Assembly: GCA_012840385.1 (NCBI GenBank)
Contig: DULK01000013.1
Span: 1 to 49,305, forward strand
DNA from: Syntrophomonadaceae bacterium
GTDB lineage: Bacteria; Bacillota; DSM-12270; Thermacetogeniales; Thermacetogeniaceae
Direction of reading: 5' to 3'
DNA: 49,305 bases
The notes below the pieces were generated by a model, which did not search any database, was not told the origin of the DNA, and worked only from the letters and a program-made list of their open reading frames with translations. Position numbers and translations under genes: made by a program. Shown here one piece after another: positions 1-7,870 of the stretch. How positions within the stretch are numbered: the stretch's first letter is position 1; every line of letters starts with the position of its first letter.

Positions 1-552
1 AAACTTGACTGGCGGGAGTACATCCATAGTGATAATCCGGTAGCAGCGGCGCTGTTAAGCAAAATGGGCTTCAGGCCGGAAGAAAGGGTCCGTGTAAAGC
101 TGGAATTCCTGCGCATGCTGGCCCGGAGGAAAGTGGACCCGGCGCGGATGGAGCTGCTGGCCGCTTTTTTCGAGGCCTACCTGAAGCTGAACCGCGAGGA
201 AGAAGAACGACTTTACCGGAAATTGGGTAAAATGGACAAAAAGGAGGTTGATGCCATTATGCAAATAACCACCAGCTGGCATGAAAAAGGCCGGGCGGAA
301 GGTCGCGCGGAAGGCCTTGCGGAGGGCCGGGCGGAGGGCCGTGCGGAAGGTAAGATTAAGGCCAAGCAGGAGGTCATATGCAGGTACCTGGCTCGCAGGT
401 TTGGAGCGGATTCTGCCGCCATACAGGAAAAGGTGCCGCAGCTGACCGACATGGATGCGCTGGATCGGGTGCTGGACGAACTGTTTGCCGCCGGCTCCCT
501 GGAAGAAGCCCGGAACATCATCTGGGAGGAATTGAGCAGGTTCGTTCAGTAA
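1..552 (+). CDS. Rpn-family / PD-(D/E)XK transposase-like nuclease, C-terminal part (5' end outside window)
   Basis: The reading frame is open from base 1 to the TAA at 550-552 and encodes 183 residues, so the gene starts left of the window; an internal ATG at 64 is not needed as a start. The visible part is the helical C-terminal half of Rpn/YhgA-like recombination-promoting nucleases. It includes an acidic/basic helical segment and a repeated Ala-Glu-Gly-Arg stretch (residues about 97-117) that is typical of the linker in these proteins. The nuclease core would lie upstream and cannot be judged. These proteins are commonly multi-copy and mobile-element associated. Family call is from the characteristic AEGRAEG repeat and following helical tail. 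Confidence 0.72.
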   Translation, partial: KLDWREYIHSDNPVAAALLSKMGFRPEERVRVKLEFLRMLARRKVDPARMELLAAFFEAYLKLNREEEERLYRKLGKMDKKEVDAIMQITTSWHEKGRAEGRAEGLAEGRAEGRAEGKIKAKQEVICRYLARRFGADSAAIQEKVPQLTDMDALDRVLDELFAAGSLEEARNIIWEELSRFVQ

Positions 553-553
553 A

Positions 554-585
554 AGGCAAACAAAGGGACGGTTCTCATGTTTGGG
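554..585. repeat. REP-like repeat copy after rpn stop
   Basis: Contains the core GGGACGGTTCTC seen in the REP-like family of this window, starting two bases after the stop codon of the preceding gene. The flanking arms are degenerate (caaa/tttg instead of gacaag/cttgtc). The rest of the gap up to the vapB promoter at 877 shows no gene I can support. Confidence 0.55.
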
Positions 586-876
586 CCTCAGGCAAGTGCA
601 AGCGGCGAAACACGAAGTCGAAAAATCAAGCGGCAGACCTGTTGGTGTCCTGCATCGGATGGAAAAACCGGAGCGGAACAAAATCCTGCCATGAGGGTTC
701 CATAATCGGTTTTTTTCAAACCCAGAACCGTCTCCCTGATTGCTCCCGGGAGCGAAGCGGAGGAGCTTGAAGTGGAAGGTTGAAGAAGGCAGCCGGGGAG
801 GGCATGAAAAATGGCGGGCCTCCCCACCTGGTTGTTTTTGACGGACTGTCTGTTAGACTCTTTTTTTCGGTAGCCA

Positions 877-905
877 TTGCCATAACCACTTACTGGGTTT
901 ATAAT
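877..905 (+). promoter_or_regulatory. Sigma-A type promoter of vapBC module 1
   Basis: TTGCCA (877-882), 17-base spacer, TATAAT (900-905), followed by GGAGG at 928-932 and ATG at 939. Spacing is ideal for a housekeeping promoter. Confidence 0.7.
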
Positions 906-938
906 AGCTTGAAGATAGAACTACTTGGAGGGTATGAA

Positions 939-1196
939 ATGGAACAGGTTATAGTGAGAGTTTCCAGTAAGCGGCAAATAACCTTGCCTGCCGCAATTTA
1001 TAAAAAGCTCGGCATCCAGCCGGGACAAAAACTGTTATTAGAAGTTCAAGGGGACAAAATTATTCTTTCGCCGAAAACTACAAGTTATACGGAACTGCTG
1101 GCCGGTTCATTGAAGAACATCTACGGCCGAACTCCAGAAGAGGTCAATGCTTATATCAGGAAGGAACGCGAAACATGGGACAGGACGCTTTCTTAA
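939..1196 (+). CDS. vapB: AbrB/MazE-type antitoxin (VapB), module 1
   Basis: 85-residue protein with a SpoVT/AbrB swapped-hairpin DNA-binding fold: residues 5-45 carry VSSKRQITLPAAIYKKLGI followed by PGQKLLLEVQGDKIIL. The C-terminal 35 residues would bind the toxin. Start chosen at ATG 939 because GGAGG lies 6 bases upstream; the frame is open further 5' but lacks a ribosome site. It overlaps the downstream PIN toxin by 22 bases, so the pair is translationally coupled. VapB neutralises VapC and usually represses its own operon. Confidence 0.85.
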   Translation: MEQVIVRVSSKRQITLPAAIYKKLGIQPGQKLLLEVQGDKIILSPKTTSYTELLAGSLKNIYGRTPEEVNAYIRKERETWDRTLS

Positions 1197-1636
1197 ACAA
1201 AATTGCCCATGTCAAACGCTTATTACTCGACACCAATGCAATAATCTATTTTTTGCAAGGTATTAGCCCTTACGACACCATTTTAAATCCTTTATTCCGT
1301 CTTTTTGAAGAAGGAAGGCTGCAAGCCGTCATTTCTGTGATTACTGAAGCCGAACTCCTGGTTGGGCCACTTAAAAAGAATAACAAAGAAGCCTTAGCAA
1401 GGGTAAGGCTTCTGCTCAATGAGTTTCCGGGCCTGGAAGTAATCCCCGTTTCGCGTCAGATTGGCCAGATGGCCGCTTCTATCAGAGTTGAAACTAATTT
1501 GCCTCTGCCCGATGCGCTCATCATTGCTACGGCTAAGTCAGTTGGCTGCGATGCAATTGTTGGAAACGATCAATCCTGGTCTAGAATTGATATGCCGGAG
1601 GTACTCCTTCTCGATGATTATGTTAATGTGCTGTAG
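1175..1636 (+). CDS. vapC: PIN-domain ribonuclease toxin (VapC), module 1
   Basis: 153 residues with the PIN signature: first acidic residue in LLLDTNAIIYF (about residue 18), a mid-domain Glu in TEAELLVGP, and the C-terminal acidic pair in LPDALIIATA and VGNDQSW. PIN toxins are Mg-dependent RNases that cleave tRNA or rRNA when freed from VapB. Start overlaps the antitoxin gene. All expected acidic residues are present, so it looks functional. Confidence 0.85.
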   Translation: MGQDAFLNKIAHVKRLLLDTNAIIYFLQGISPYDTILNPLFRLFEEGRLQAVISVITEAELLVGPLKKNNKEALARVRLLLNEFPGLEVIPVSRQIGQMAASIRVETNLPLPDALIIATAKSVGCDAIVGNDQSWSRIDMPEVLLLDDYVNVL

Positions 1637-2002
1637 GGGAGAAGTTTTTAAGCCATAGGACTTCAGGTATAGGACTCGGGTTGCTATAAAAAATTTTCGG
1701 GAAAAGGGCGGGTAGGAGATCCACCAGAGGGGCGCCCACCCGTCATTCATTTGCTTGTGGAGAGGGCCTGTTCTGAGGCAGGCCTTGGTGCCGAATAATC
1801 TGCCTAAGGATTTACCTGATGAAGTGGCTAGCCAGGAGCCTCGTTAATGCTGTCCTTCTTCGGCTGGCAGTATTATAGCTGAGACCTGTCAGGTATGTAT
1901 GGTCACGATGTTTACTGGTCAAACTTTAGGATTAAAGCCAAAGATAATTCAGGAAGCTAAAACGATGGCCTCTACCTGGACTGACATCCATGGGCTGTAA
2001 CG
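1637..2002. other. Intergenic, no supported gene
   Basis: No coding region stands out. Bases 1966-1993 (acctggactgacatcc core) recur at 22112-22136, next to fragments of old genes, which suggests this stretch is rearranged debris. Confidence 0.4.
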
Positions 2003-2250
2003 TTTCATGGTTAAAAGAGGAATATATTATTGAAGGCCATAAAGCTGTGCCGGGAGATGGCGAAAGCGGCTATTGCACTTCGCCAGCGCAAGAACTATGG
2101 CTATGCTGCGGGGCTGCTGTGCCGTGTCAGGAACCTTTATGATCGACTGGGTGAACAGGCTGACTGGAAAAACTACATCACCGCCCTGAAGAATAAATAT
2201 GCCCGTTTCTCCGCTCTGCGTGAGGAATTAAAAAGCCGGTATATAGGGGA
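2003..2250 (+). pseudogene. SWIM-protein gene remnant: N-terminus joined to C-terminus
   Basis: Bases 2003-2029 encode SWLKEEYI, matching SWLTEEYI at the start of the SWIM gene at 8104. They run directly into 2030-2232, which matches the last about 200 bases of that same locus (9616-9816), with roughly 85-90% identity by eye. About 1.5 kb of middle is missing, including the zinc finger. What remains is a fragment with no expected function. The same ends-only architecture is seen for the epimerase remnant at 13021. Confidence 0.8.
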
Positions 2251-2252
2251 TT

Positions 2253-2831
2253 TTATTTTATCCTCGCCAGTGCCCGGTTGACCTCGTTGATGTAAAAATA
2301 CTCCGGGTCAAACTTTCTGCCGCCGGTATCCTTTTCTGCCCAGAGCAGATAATTGTTGTATTCCGGGTGTTTGGGGTTTCGTATAACGCCCAGGAACTCC
2401 TGGTACCCACCAACGCCGCCGACATCCTCCGGCGGCCTGTGGCGGGCACCGGCAATACACAGGGGATAGTGCCGTCCTTCTTTGGCCTCTAGTGTTTTTT
2501 CCAGAACGACCTCGTGCTGCCACTTGTCTCCGAAATCATAGGTATAAGTGCATCTTTTACGCTCTACGAGCAACTCGTCGATTTTTGTTCTTTTGGCGTT
2601 AAGCTCTTTTTTGCCGCCGTATAATTCTCCCGGGGCATAATCAGGGTCGGGGATATGAACAACCACATCACCCAGGTCAAAATTAAAAAGGTGATAATCC
2701 TGCCAGCCGAAAGAGGCCTGAATGATTTTGTGCAGTTTATAGAAGGTGATGTTTTGCGGCACCAAAATCCGCCTCCAGATGGGCGGTTCGATTTCCAGTA
2801 AAGTTATTTTTAGCTGATACACATTACTCAC
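2253..2831 (-). CDS. Plasmid pRiA4b ORF-3 family protein
   Basis: About 192 residues. It matches the pRiA4b_ORF3 domain: an N-terminal LKITLLEIEPPIWRRILVP block, then a conserved LHKIIQASFGWQDYHLF segment, YTYDFGDKWQHEVVLE in the middle, and the CIAGARHRPPEDVGG plus GYQEFL motif near residue 140. The biochemical role of this family is not established. Start placed at GTG 2831 (TTG 2834 is an alternative), because GGAGGT ends 4-7 bases upstream; the longest frame starts inside that ribosome site. It stands alone among gene remnants. Confidence 0.85.
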   Translation of the reverse strand: MSNVYQLKITLLEIEPPIWRRILVPQNITFYKLHKIIQASFGWQDYHLFNFDLGDVVVHIPDPDYAPGELYGGKKELNAKRTKIDELLVERKRCTYTYDFGDKWQHEVVLEKTLEAKEGRHYPLCIAGARHRPPEDVGGVGGYQEFLGVIRNPKHPEYNNYLLWAEKDTGGRKFDPEYFYINEVNRALARIK

Positions 2832-2904
2832 CAAGTCAACCTCCAATCTGTCTGCTTATTCCGGCAGCGCTTTAGTTATCATGCCGGCTTAACACACAGA
2901 GCGC

Positions 2905-2985
2905 ATCCGCCGGTTTCATTTTCCTCACCTCCCGTGGGCTAGTTAAGCACAGAGTAAAGGAAAAAAGTTCCCGTCTGTATGGGGG
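2905..2985 (-). pseudogene. Remnant of the 5' end and leader of a DIP1984-type gene
   Basis: The segment with cattttcctcacctcccgt and the following gaaaaaagttcccgt matches 23950-24022, the start and upstream region of the intact DIP1984 gene. No open coding sequence continues from it, so only the start region survives here. The stretch 2986-3186 shows nothing else I can support, apart from a 20-base match to 10565-10584. Confidence 0.55.
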
Positions 2986-3186
2986 CTTTCCGGCCATAAC
3001 ACGTTAGAGCAGTTTTATTTTGTTGCGATTTCCACCGCCGGTGCAGCTCTGGGATTTCCTGCCTGAATTGTACCATTTCCTCAAACAGACGGCAAGATAC
3101 GCCCTCAAAGGCTGTCACCTCCGGGGGCCAAGCCGCTGTTGGCAGGTAGCCGGGGCTATGTGCTGCTATGCAAACACCGGCTCCAA

Positions 3187-3217
3187 AGCCGGCAAAAATT
3201 ATCTTCGCCACGATCCC
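3187..3217 (+). repeat. Direct repeat, left copy flanking the RecQ/DprA module
   Basis: AGCCGGCAAA-A/G-ATTATCTTC... matches 6780-6810 at about 27 of 31 positions in the same orientation. The two copies bracket the RecQ-PRTase/DprA pair. Confidence 0.5.
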
Positions 3218-3414
3218 AACTTGCCGGAGCTGATTAATTGGGGGAATTTCCTTTGCGCCGGCGAGATGGACGGCGATTAAGTAAAAAAATTTTCCTGATC
3301 CCGGCAGGAAACGAACGTTTATTCGGGGAATTAATATATGTTTTATAAAATTTAAGGAGCAGTAAGAATAAAAATGGGGTAGATAAACAACAGGCTAAAC
3401 AATTATTAAAGAAA

Positions 3415-5454
3415 ATGCTTGGGCCGGAAGCTGATTTTCGAGATGGCCAATGGGAAGCAATTGAGACCATTGTTTGCAAGAAAAAGAAAACGCTGGTTGT
3501 TCAGCGCACAGGTTGGGGGAAAAGTATCGTTTACTTCCTCGCCACCAAAATGCTCAGAGATCAAGGAGCAGGCCCCACTGTCCTGATCAGTCCTTTATTG
3601 TCGCTTATGCGCAATCAGATTGAGATGGCTGCTAAAATTGGCATTCGGGCTGAATCGATCAATAGCACAAATGAAGAAGAATGGACGGATGTCGAGGAGA
3701 AACTCAAAAAGGGTGCCTGTGACGTACTCCTTGTTTCGCCGGAGCGACTGGCCAATCCCCGCTTTTTATCCGATACATTGCCCTCGATAAAGGGCGGCAT
3801 CGGGTTGTTTGTGGTTGACGAAGCGCATTGTATTTCCGATTGGGGCCACGATTTCCGTCCTGATTACCGGCGGATTGTCCGGATTGTTAAAAACCTGCCG
3901 CCAAATGTCCCGGTTCTCGCCACAACGGCAACGGCAAACGAACGCGTTGTAAAGGATATCCGGGATCAGCTTGGCCCGGATCTCACGATCTTGAGGGGTC
4001 CCCTGGCACGGGCTTCTTTACGGCTGCAAAATATTCAGTTAAACGACCAGGCGGAAAGATTGGCCTGGCTTGTGGAAAATCTTCCGAAGTTACCCGGTTC
4101 CGGGATTATATATTGCCTGACAATAGCCGATTGCAAAAGAGTGGCCGAATGGTTGCGCACGCAAGAAATAGAGGCGTGGGAATATCATAGTAAACTTACC
4201 AGTGAAGAGAGGGAGGCGCGGGAACAAAAGCTTTTACAGAATCAAATCAAGGCGCTGGTCGCAACTGTGGCCCTTGGGATGGGTTTCGACAAGCCGGATC
4301 TGGGTTTCGTTATCCATTATCAGCGGCCGGGGTCGTTGGTTTCTTATTATCAACAGGTAGGCCGGGCGGGGCGCGCTATGGACAACGCTTTCGCCGTTCT
4401 CTTAAACGGGCGGGAGGACGATGAAATCCAGGATTACTTTATTAGAACAGCTTTTCCTGGTCCGGAGGAAATGTTTAGGGTGCTGGAGGTTATCGAACAA
4501 TCAGACCAGGGGTTGACAATACCGACTATGTTATCTCATTTAAATATTTCTAAGGGGAGAATTGAAAAGTGTTTGAAGTTGCTGGAGGTGGAAGGAGCGG
4601 TTGCCCGGAATGGCGGCATTTATTTCCGGACCGCAAACCCCTGGGTTCTGGATACAAAAAGAGCAGAAAAGGTTACTGGGCTTCGTTATCAGGAGCTAAA
4701 GACAATAAAAGAATTTGTGGTTACAAAAGAATGTTTGATGGAGTTTATTGCTCGTGAATTAGACGATCCGTATGCTGGCCCTTGCGGCAAATGCGCAAAT
4801 TGCCAATCCCCGTTCTTTACGACTAGCTTAAATCAAGAACTGGTATCAAAGGCAGTTGAATTTCTACGCCGTGATTACCAGATAATTGAACCAAGGAAAC
4901 AATGGCCGCCTGGCGGTATTGGAAGATGGCGAGGGCGTATTCCGGATAATCTACGAAATGAGGAGGGCCGGTGTTTGTGCATTTATGGTGATGCCGGCTG
5001 GGGTCGGCAGGTTGGGGTTGATAAATACCAGAATAACCGGTTTGGCGACGAACTTGTGTCTGCGGCTGTAGATTTGATCAAAAACCGGTGGCAGCCGCAG
5101 CCGCCTCCAGCCTGGGTTACCGCTGTCCCTTCTCTGCGGCGGCCGGAGCTGGTCCGAGATTTTGCCCGAAGGTTGGCCGAAGGGCTCGGTCTCCCGTTTT
5201 ATCCGGTCCTGGTTAAGGTTAAGGATACGCCTGAACAAAAGAACATGCAGAACAGCACTCAACAAGCCCGCAATGTGGCGGACGCTTTTCAAGTAAAAGG
5301 TTCCTGTCTGGGTGGAGCCGTTTTGCTGGTAGACGATCTGGTGGATTCCCGCTGGACCCTGACGGTCTGCGGGGCTCTTCTCCGGGAAGCGGGCAGCGGC
5401 CCCGTTCATCCGTTTGTGCTGGCGACTGCAGCTGGAGGAGGTGACCTCGAATGA
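3415..5454 (+). CDS. RecQ-type helicase fused to a phosphoribosyltransferase domain (PsyrT/RqlH-like)
   Basis: 679 residues. Residues 8-340 form a superfamily 2 RecQ core: FRDGQWEAI (motif 0), RTGWGKS Walker A at 31-37, DEAH at 135-138, TATA near 170 and QVGRAGR at 314-320. A RecQ zinc site follows (C440, C457, C460, C463). Residues about 545-670 are a ComF-like phosphoribosyltransferase fold with VLLVDDLVDSRWT (636-648) as the PRPP loop, replacing the HRDC domain of housekeeping RecQ. This fusion paired with a DprA-like gene matches PsyrTA/RqlHI, known as a toxin-antitoxin or anti-phage type module. Stop overlaps the next start (ATGA). ATG 3415 is the only start in frame, but AAGGAG at 3354-3359 and ATG 3374 suggest the original start was lost by a one-base shift, costing about 15 residues. 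Confidence 0.85.
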   Translation: MLGPEADFRDGQWEAIETIVCKKKKTLVVQRTGWGKSIVYFLATKMLRDQGAGPTVLISPLLSLMRNQIEMAAKIGIRAESINSTNEEEWTDVEEKLKKGACDVLLVSPERLANPRFLSDTLPSIKGGIGLFVVDEAHCISDWGHDFRPDYRRIVRIVKNLPPNVPVLATTATANERVVKDIRDQLGPDLTILRGPLARASLRLQNIQLNDQAERLAWLVENLPKLPGSGIIYCLTIADCKRVAEWLRTQEIEAWEYHSKLTSEEREAREQKLLQNQIKALVATVALGMGFDKPDLGFVIHYQRPGSLVSYYQQVGRAGRAMDNAFAVLLNGREDDEIQDYFIRTAFPGPEEMFRVLEVIEQSDQGLTIPTMLSHLNISKGRIEKCLKLLEVEGAVARNGGIYFRTANPWVLDTKRAEKVTGLRYQELKTIKEFVVTKECLMEFIARELDDPYAGPCGKCANCQSPFFTTSLNQELVSKAVEFLRRDYQIIEPRKQWPPGGIGRWRGRIPDNLRNEEGRCLCIYGDAGWGRQVGVDKYQNNRFGDELVSAAVDLIKNRWQPQPPPAWVTAVPSLRRPELVRDFARRLAEGLGLPFYPVLVKVKDTPEQKNMQNSTQQARNVADAFQVKGSCLGGAVLLVDDLVDSRWTLTVCGALLREAGSGPVHPFVLATAAGGGDLE

Positions 5455-6755
5455 ATATTTCCCCTGACAGCCAGGCGATAATCTTGTTGTGTTCCAGTTT
5501 GGCCGTTTCAAGGAAGGGTGAGAAAGACGAAGATGAAAAGACTCCTTTTACATTACCGGAATGGAATGTAATTGCCAGGAAATTATCCAGTTCGGTACTG
5601 AAGTCTCCGGGAGCGTTTTTCCAGGCAGATCCTGAACAATGGCAGAAATACTTGGGTCTTTCGAAAAAAGAAGTCAATCGCATCGCAAAACTTTTATCGC
5701 GGACCGGCCAACTGGCTATAGAGTTGGAAAGACTGGAGAGTCTGGGAATCTGGGTGGTAACCAGGGCAGATCCTTTTTATCCTTCCCGTTTAAAAACTCT
5801 GCTAAAACAGCGCGCCCCGCTGGTCCTTTTCGGGGCGGGGGAGCCGGGCCTTTTAGAGCTTGAGGGAGTGGCCGTTGTCGGCGCGCGCGATGTTGATGCG
5901 GAGGGAGCCGACTTCACGAATCGCCTGGCGCAAAGATGCGCAGAGGAAGGACTCATCGTTGTTTCCGGCGGGGCGCGCGGAGTGGATCAGATCGGCCAGG
6001 ATTCGGCTCTTGCTGCCGGAGGTAAGGCGGTAACCGTTCTGGCGGACAGCCTGGAAGCGCGGCTTCGCCAGAGGAAAGTGAGGGAAGCCGTCTTATCCGG
6101 GTGTCTTGTATTATTATCCCCATATCATCCCGGCGCTCGTTTTACTGTTGGTTCCGCTATGTGCCGGAACAAGTACATTTACGCCTTATCAAGATATGCC
6201 GTAGTTGTTTCTGCTTCCTTCAACAAAGGCGGTACCTGGGCAGGGGCGGTAGAAAATCTCAGGCATAAATGGGTACCTCTTTTCGTACGGGACGGTGAAA
6301 ACACGCCCGAAGGCAACCAGCGTTTAATTGAGAAAGGCGGAATTCCTCTGAAGCCCCAGATGCTGGACGATAAAGGCGGGCTGCGCGCCACGCTGGAATT
6401 TTACAGCGCAAAAGCCTTTGGATACACCCGGCCGGATGCAGGTGAGGCCGTGGTAGGCGAATCTTTAGAGAAAAAAGATCCGGTTGCCAGAAGAAAGGAT
6501 CCGGGTCTCCAGCCGGCTAATGAGCACGATTTGTTCGCTATTGTCTGGCCATACATAGAGAAAGAATTGGATACACCTAAGACTGAGCAGGAACTGGCGG
6601 ATAAGCTGAAAGTTCGCCGTAGGCAAATGCAGGACTGGCTCAAGAAGGCGCAGGAACTGGGTAAAGTGCACAAAATGACCAGGCCGGTAAGGTACGCCCG
6701 CTCTTTGCACTTAAAGAAAATTAGCCAGCCCTCGCTGTTTGAGGACATTAAATGA
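5451..6755 (+). CDS. DprA-like Rossmann nucleotide-binding protein (PsyrA/RqlI-like partner)
   Basis: 434 residues. The middle third (about 125-330) is a DprA/Smf Rossmann-like domain: LFGAGEPGLL, VAVVGARDVDAEG, then IVVSGGARGVDQIGQDSAL and a SASFNKGGTWAGAVENL block near the ligand pocket. A C-terminal winged helix (about 375-420, TEQELADKLKVRRRQMQDWL) is present. The N-terminal 120 residues resemble the DprA helical region. In PsyrTA/RqlHI-type pairs the DprA-like protein is the antitoxin or partner of the RecQ-PRTase. ATGA overlap with the upstream gene supports co-translation. It could also be a lone competence DprA, but its length and the partner argue against that. Confidence 0.82.
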   Translation: MNISPDSQAIILLCSSLAVSRKGEKDEDEKTPFTLPEWNVIARKLSSSVLKSPGAFFQADPEQWQKYLGLSKKEVNRIAKLLSRTGQLAIELERLESLGIWVVTRADPFYPSRLKTLLKQRAPLVLFGAGEPGLLELEGVAVVGARDVDAEGADFTNRLAQRCAEEGLIVVSGGARGVDQIGQDSALAAGGKAVTVLADSLEARLRQRKVREAVLSGCLVLLSPYHPGARFTVGSAMCRNKYIYALSRYAVVVSASFNKGGTWAGAVENLRHKWVPLFVRDGENTPEGNQRLIEKGGIPLKPQMLDDKGGLRATLEFYSAKAFGYTRPDAGEAVVGESLEKKDPVARRKDPGLQPANEHDLFAIVWPYIEKELDTPKTEQELADKLKVRRRQMQDWLKKAQELGKVHKMTRPVRYARSLHLKKISQPSLFEDIK

Positions 6756-6779
6756 TTGGCCGAGGGTTTTCCTCCGGCA

Positions 6780-6810
6780 AGCCGGCAAAGATTATCTTCA
6801 TCACGAACCC
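6780..6810 (+). repeat. Direct repeat, right copy flanking the RecQ/DprA module
   Basis: Second copy of the 31-base repeat at 3187-3217, starting 24 bases after the dprA-like stop codon. Confidence 0.5.
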
Positions 6811-6845
6811 CATTCGGAAGGAAAGCAATTTATGTTTTCCCTGTG

Positions 6846-6974
6846 GTTACAGCGAAAGAAGTAATCGGGTTGCGGAACGCATAGGGTTTGTTTTTGACCG
6901 GCAAAAGGGGAGCCATGCGGTCTACTACCGACCGCCGCGTTACTCTGTTTGTTTTCCCGGACAGCATAATTTAG
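6846..6974 (+). pseudogene. hicA: HicA-type toxin remnant, frameshifted
   Basis: Three successive frames give VTAKEVIGL, then ERIGFVFDRQKGSHAVYYRPP, then RVTLFVFPDSII and a stop. Joined, this is a YcfA/HicA mRNA-interferase with its catalytic GSH kept. Two frame changes, no start with a ribosome site and no hicB nearby mark it as dead. Confidence 0.65.
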
Positions 6975-7002
6975 TTTTTATCACCATCTCGGAGAAAAAT
7001 TG

Positions 7003-7033
7003 TTGTCGTTGACGACGTAAATGACATTATAAT
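7003..7033 (+). promoter_or_regulatory. Candidate promoter/operator of TA module 2
   Basis: TATAAT at 7028-7033. The best -35 is TTGTCG (7003-7008, 19-base spacer); TTGACG at 7009 is too close. The imperfect spacing overlaps the inverted repeat GTCGT-TG-ACGAC (7005-7016), which could be an autoregulatory site. Confidence 0.4.
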
Positions 7034-7066
7034 ACAATAGCAACAAAGCTCAGGATGGTGGTGAGT

Positions 7067-7381
7067 ATGGAAAAGAAATGGATGACGGTTCAAGAAGCAG
7101 CAGACCACCTGGGGGTGGCGCGGGCCACCGTCTATAAGTGGGCAAAACAGGGCCGTTTCCCCATTTACAAATTGGGAGAAAGAGCAGCCCGGATCCGCAT
7201 TGAAGACCTGAAAAAGTTCTTGATGCAGGCCAGGCCGCTTTACGAGAACAGGCCTTCCGACAGAGCCACCAGAGAGAAAATCCTGAAAAAGACGAAGGGA
7301 GCCTGGGCGGATAACCCTGTAATTGACCAGGCACTGGCCGAGATAAACCGGGGTTGGAATGAATGGGTAGAGAGATCATAA
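7067..7381 (+). CDS. Excisionase/MerR-type HTH antitoxin of TA module 2
   Basis: 104 residues. N-terminal helix-turn-helix of the excisionase (DNA-binding domain, excisionase family) type at residues 4-50: MTVQEAADHLGVARATVYKWAKQ then GRFPIYKLGERAARIRIEDL. The C-terminal half is helical and charged and probably wraps the PIN toxin encoded next. Start at ATG 7067 is preferred over ATG 7055 because GGTGGTGAG precedes it. Overlap of 19 bases with the toxin gene. Likely represses its own promoter. Confidence 0.82.
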   Translation: MEKKWMTVQEAADHLGVARATVYKWAKQGRFPIYKLGERAARIRIEDLKKFLMQARPLYENRPSDRATREKILKKTKGAWADNPVIDQALAEINRGWNEWVERS

Positions 7382-7755
7382 TTGACACCTCGACTATCAT
7401 TGCTCATTTCCGGGCGAAGGGTAAAAAGAAGACCGCCTTCGAGCAGGCTGTTGAGGATTATGAAAAGGTCTACATCTCGGCAATCACAGCGTGGGAAATC
7501 GAATACGGCGCTCTCCGGGCCGGACGCTCCTCGGACCTGGCGGATATCCTGACGATTGTAGAAGTATTGCCGTTTGGCCTCGGAGAAGCACAGGCCGCAG
7601 CAAAAATATACAAGGAACTAAAAGACCGCAACCAGGAAATAGGGATCCGGGATACCTTCATCGCGGGAACCTGCATACAGAACAACCTTCCTCTGCTAAC
7701 AACAAACCTGGAACATTTCAGGCGCATCGACGGGTTAAAAGTTCTGGGGGCCTAG
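7363..7755 (+). CDS. vapC: PIN-domain toxin (VapC), module 2
   Basis: 130 residues with PIN residues in IIIDTSTIIAHF (D near residue 8), AITAWEIEYGALRAG (E), GIRDTFIAGTCI (D) and LLTTNLEHFRRI (terminal acidic site modified to TTNLEHF, as is common in this branch). It overlaps its HTH antitoxin, consistent with coupled expression. Predicted Mg-dependent RNase that slows translation when released. Confidence 0.86.
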   Translation: MGREIIIDTSTIIAHFRAKGKKKTAFEQAVEDYEKVYISAITAWEIEYGALRAGRSSDLADILTIVEVLPFGLGEAQAAAKIYKELKDRNQEIGIRDTFIAGTCIQNNLPLLTTNLEHFRRIDGLKVLGA

Positions 7756-7764
7756 CACAAACAC

Positions 7765-7870
7765 AAACAGGGGGACGGTTCAACTGTTTGCCTCCCTCAG
7801 GCGGCCTGCAGGGCCGAGTCGAGGCTTCCAAAAAATTGGGACGGTTCAACTGTTTGCCCCCCTCAGGCCT
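7765..7870. repeat. Variant REP-like repeats in tandem
   Basis: Two copies of GGGACGGTTCAACTGTTTGCC (7776 and 7841) each followed by a cccctcaggc stretch, starting about 10 bases after the vapC stop. The core GGGACGGTTC is shared with the main REP family, but the arms differ (caaac/gtttg). From 7871 to 8103 I see no gene; 8020-8085 shares pieces with 10349-10385 and 12910-12955. Confidence 0.6.

Noticed and set aside
3415-5454. RecQ considered a housekeeping DNA-repair helicase
   Set aside because: No HRDC domain, a PRTase domain instead, and a coupled DprA-like gene.
7765-7870. Repeats considered as a CRISPR remnant
   Set aside because: Only two units, unequal spacers and the same core as REP-like hairpins; no cas genes in the window.
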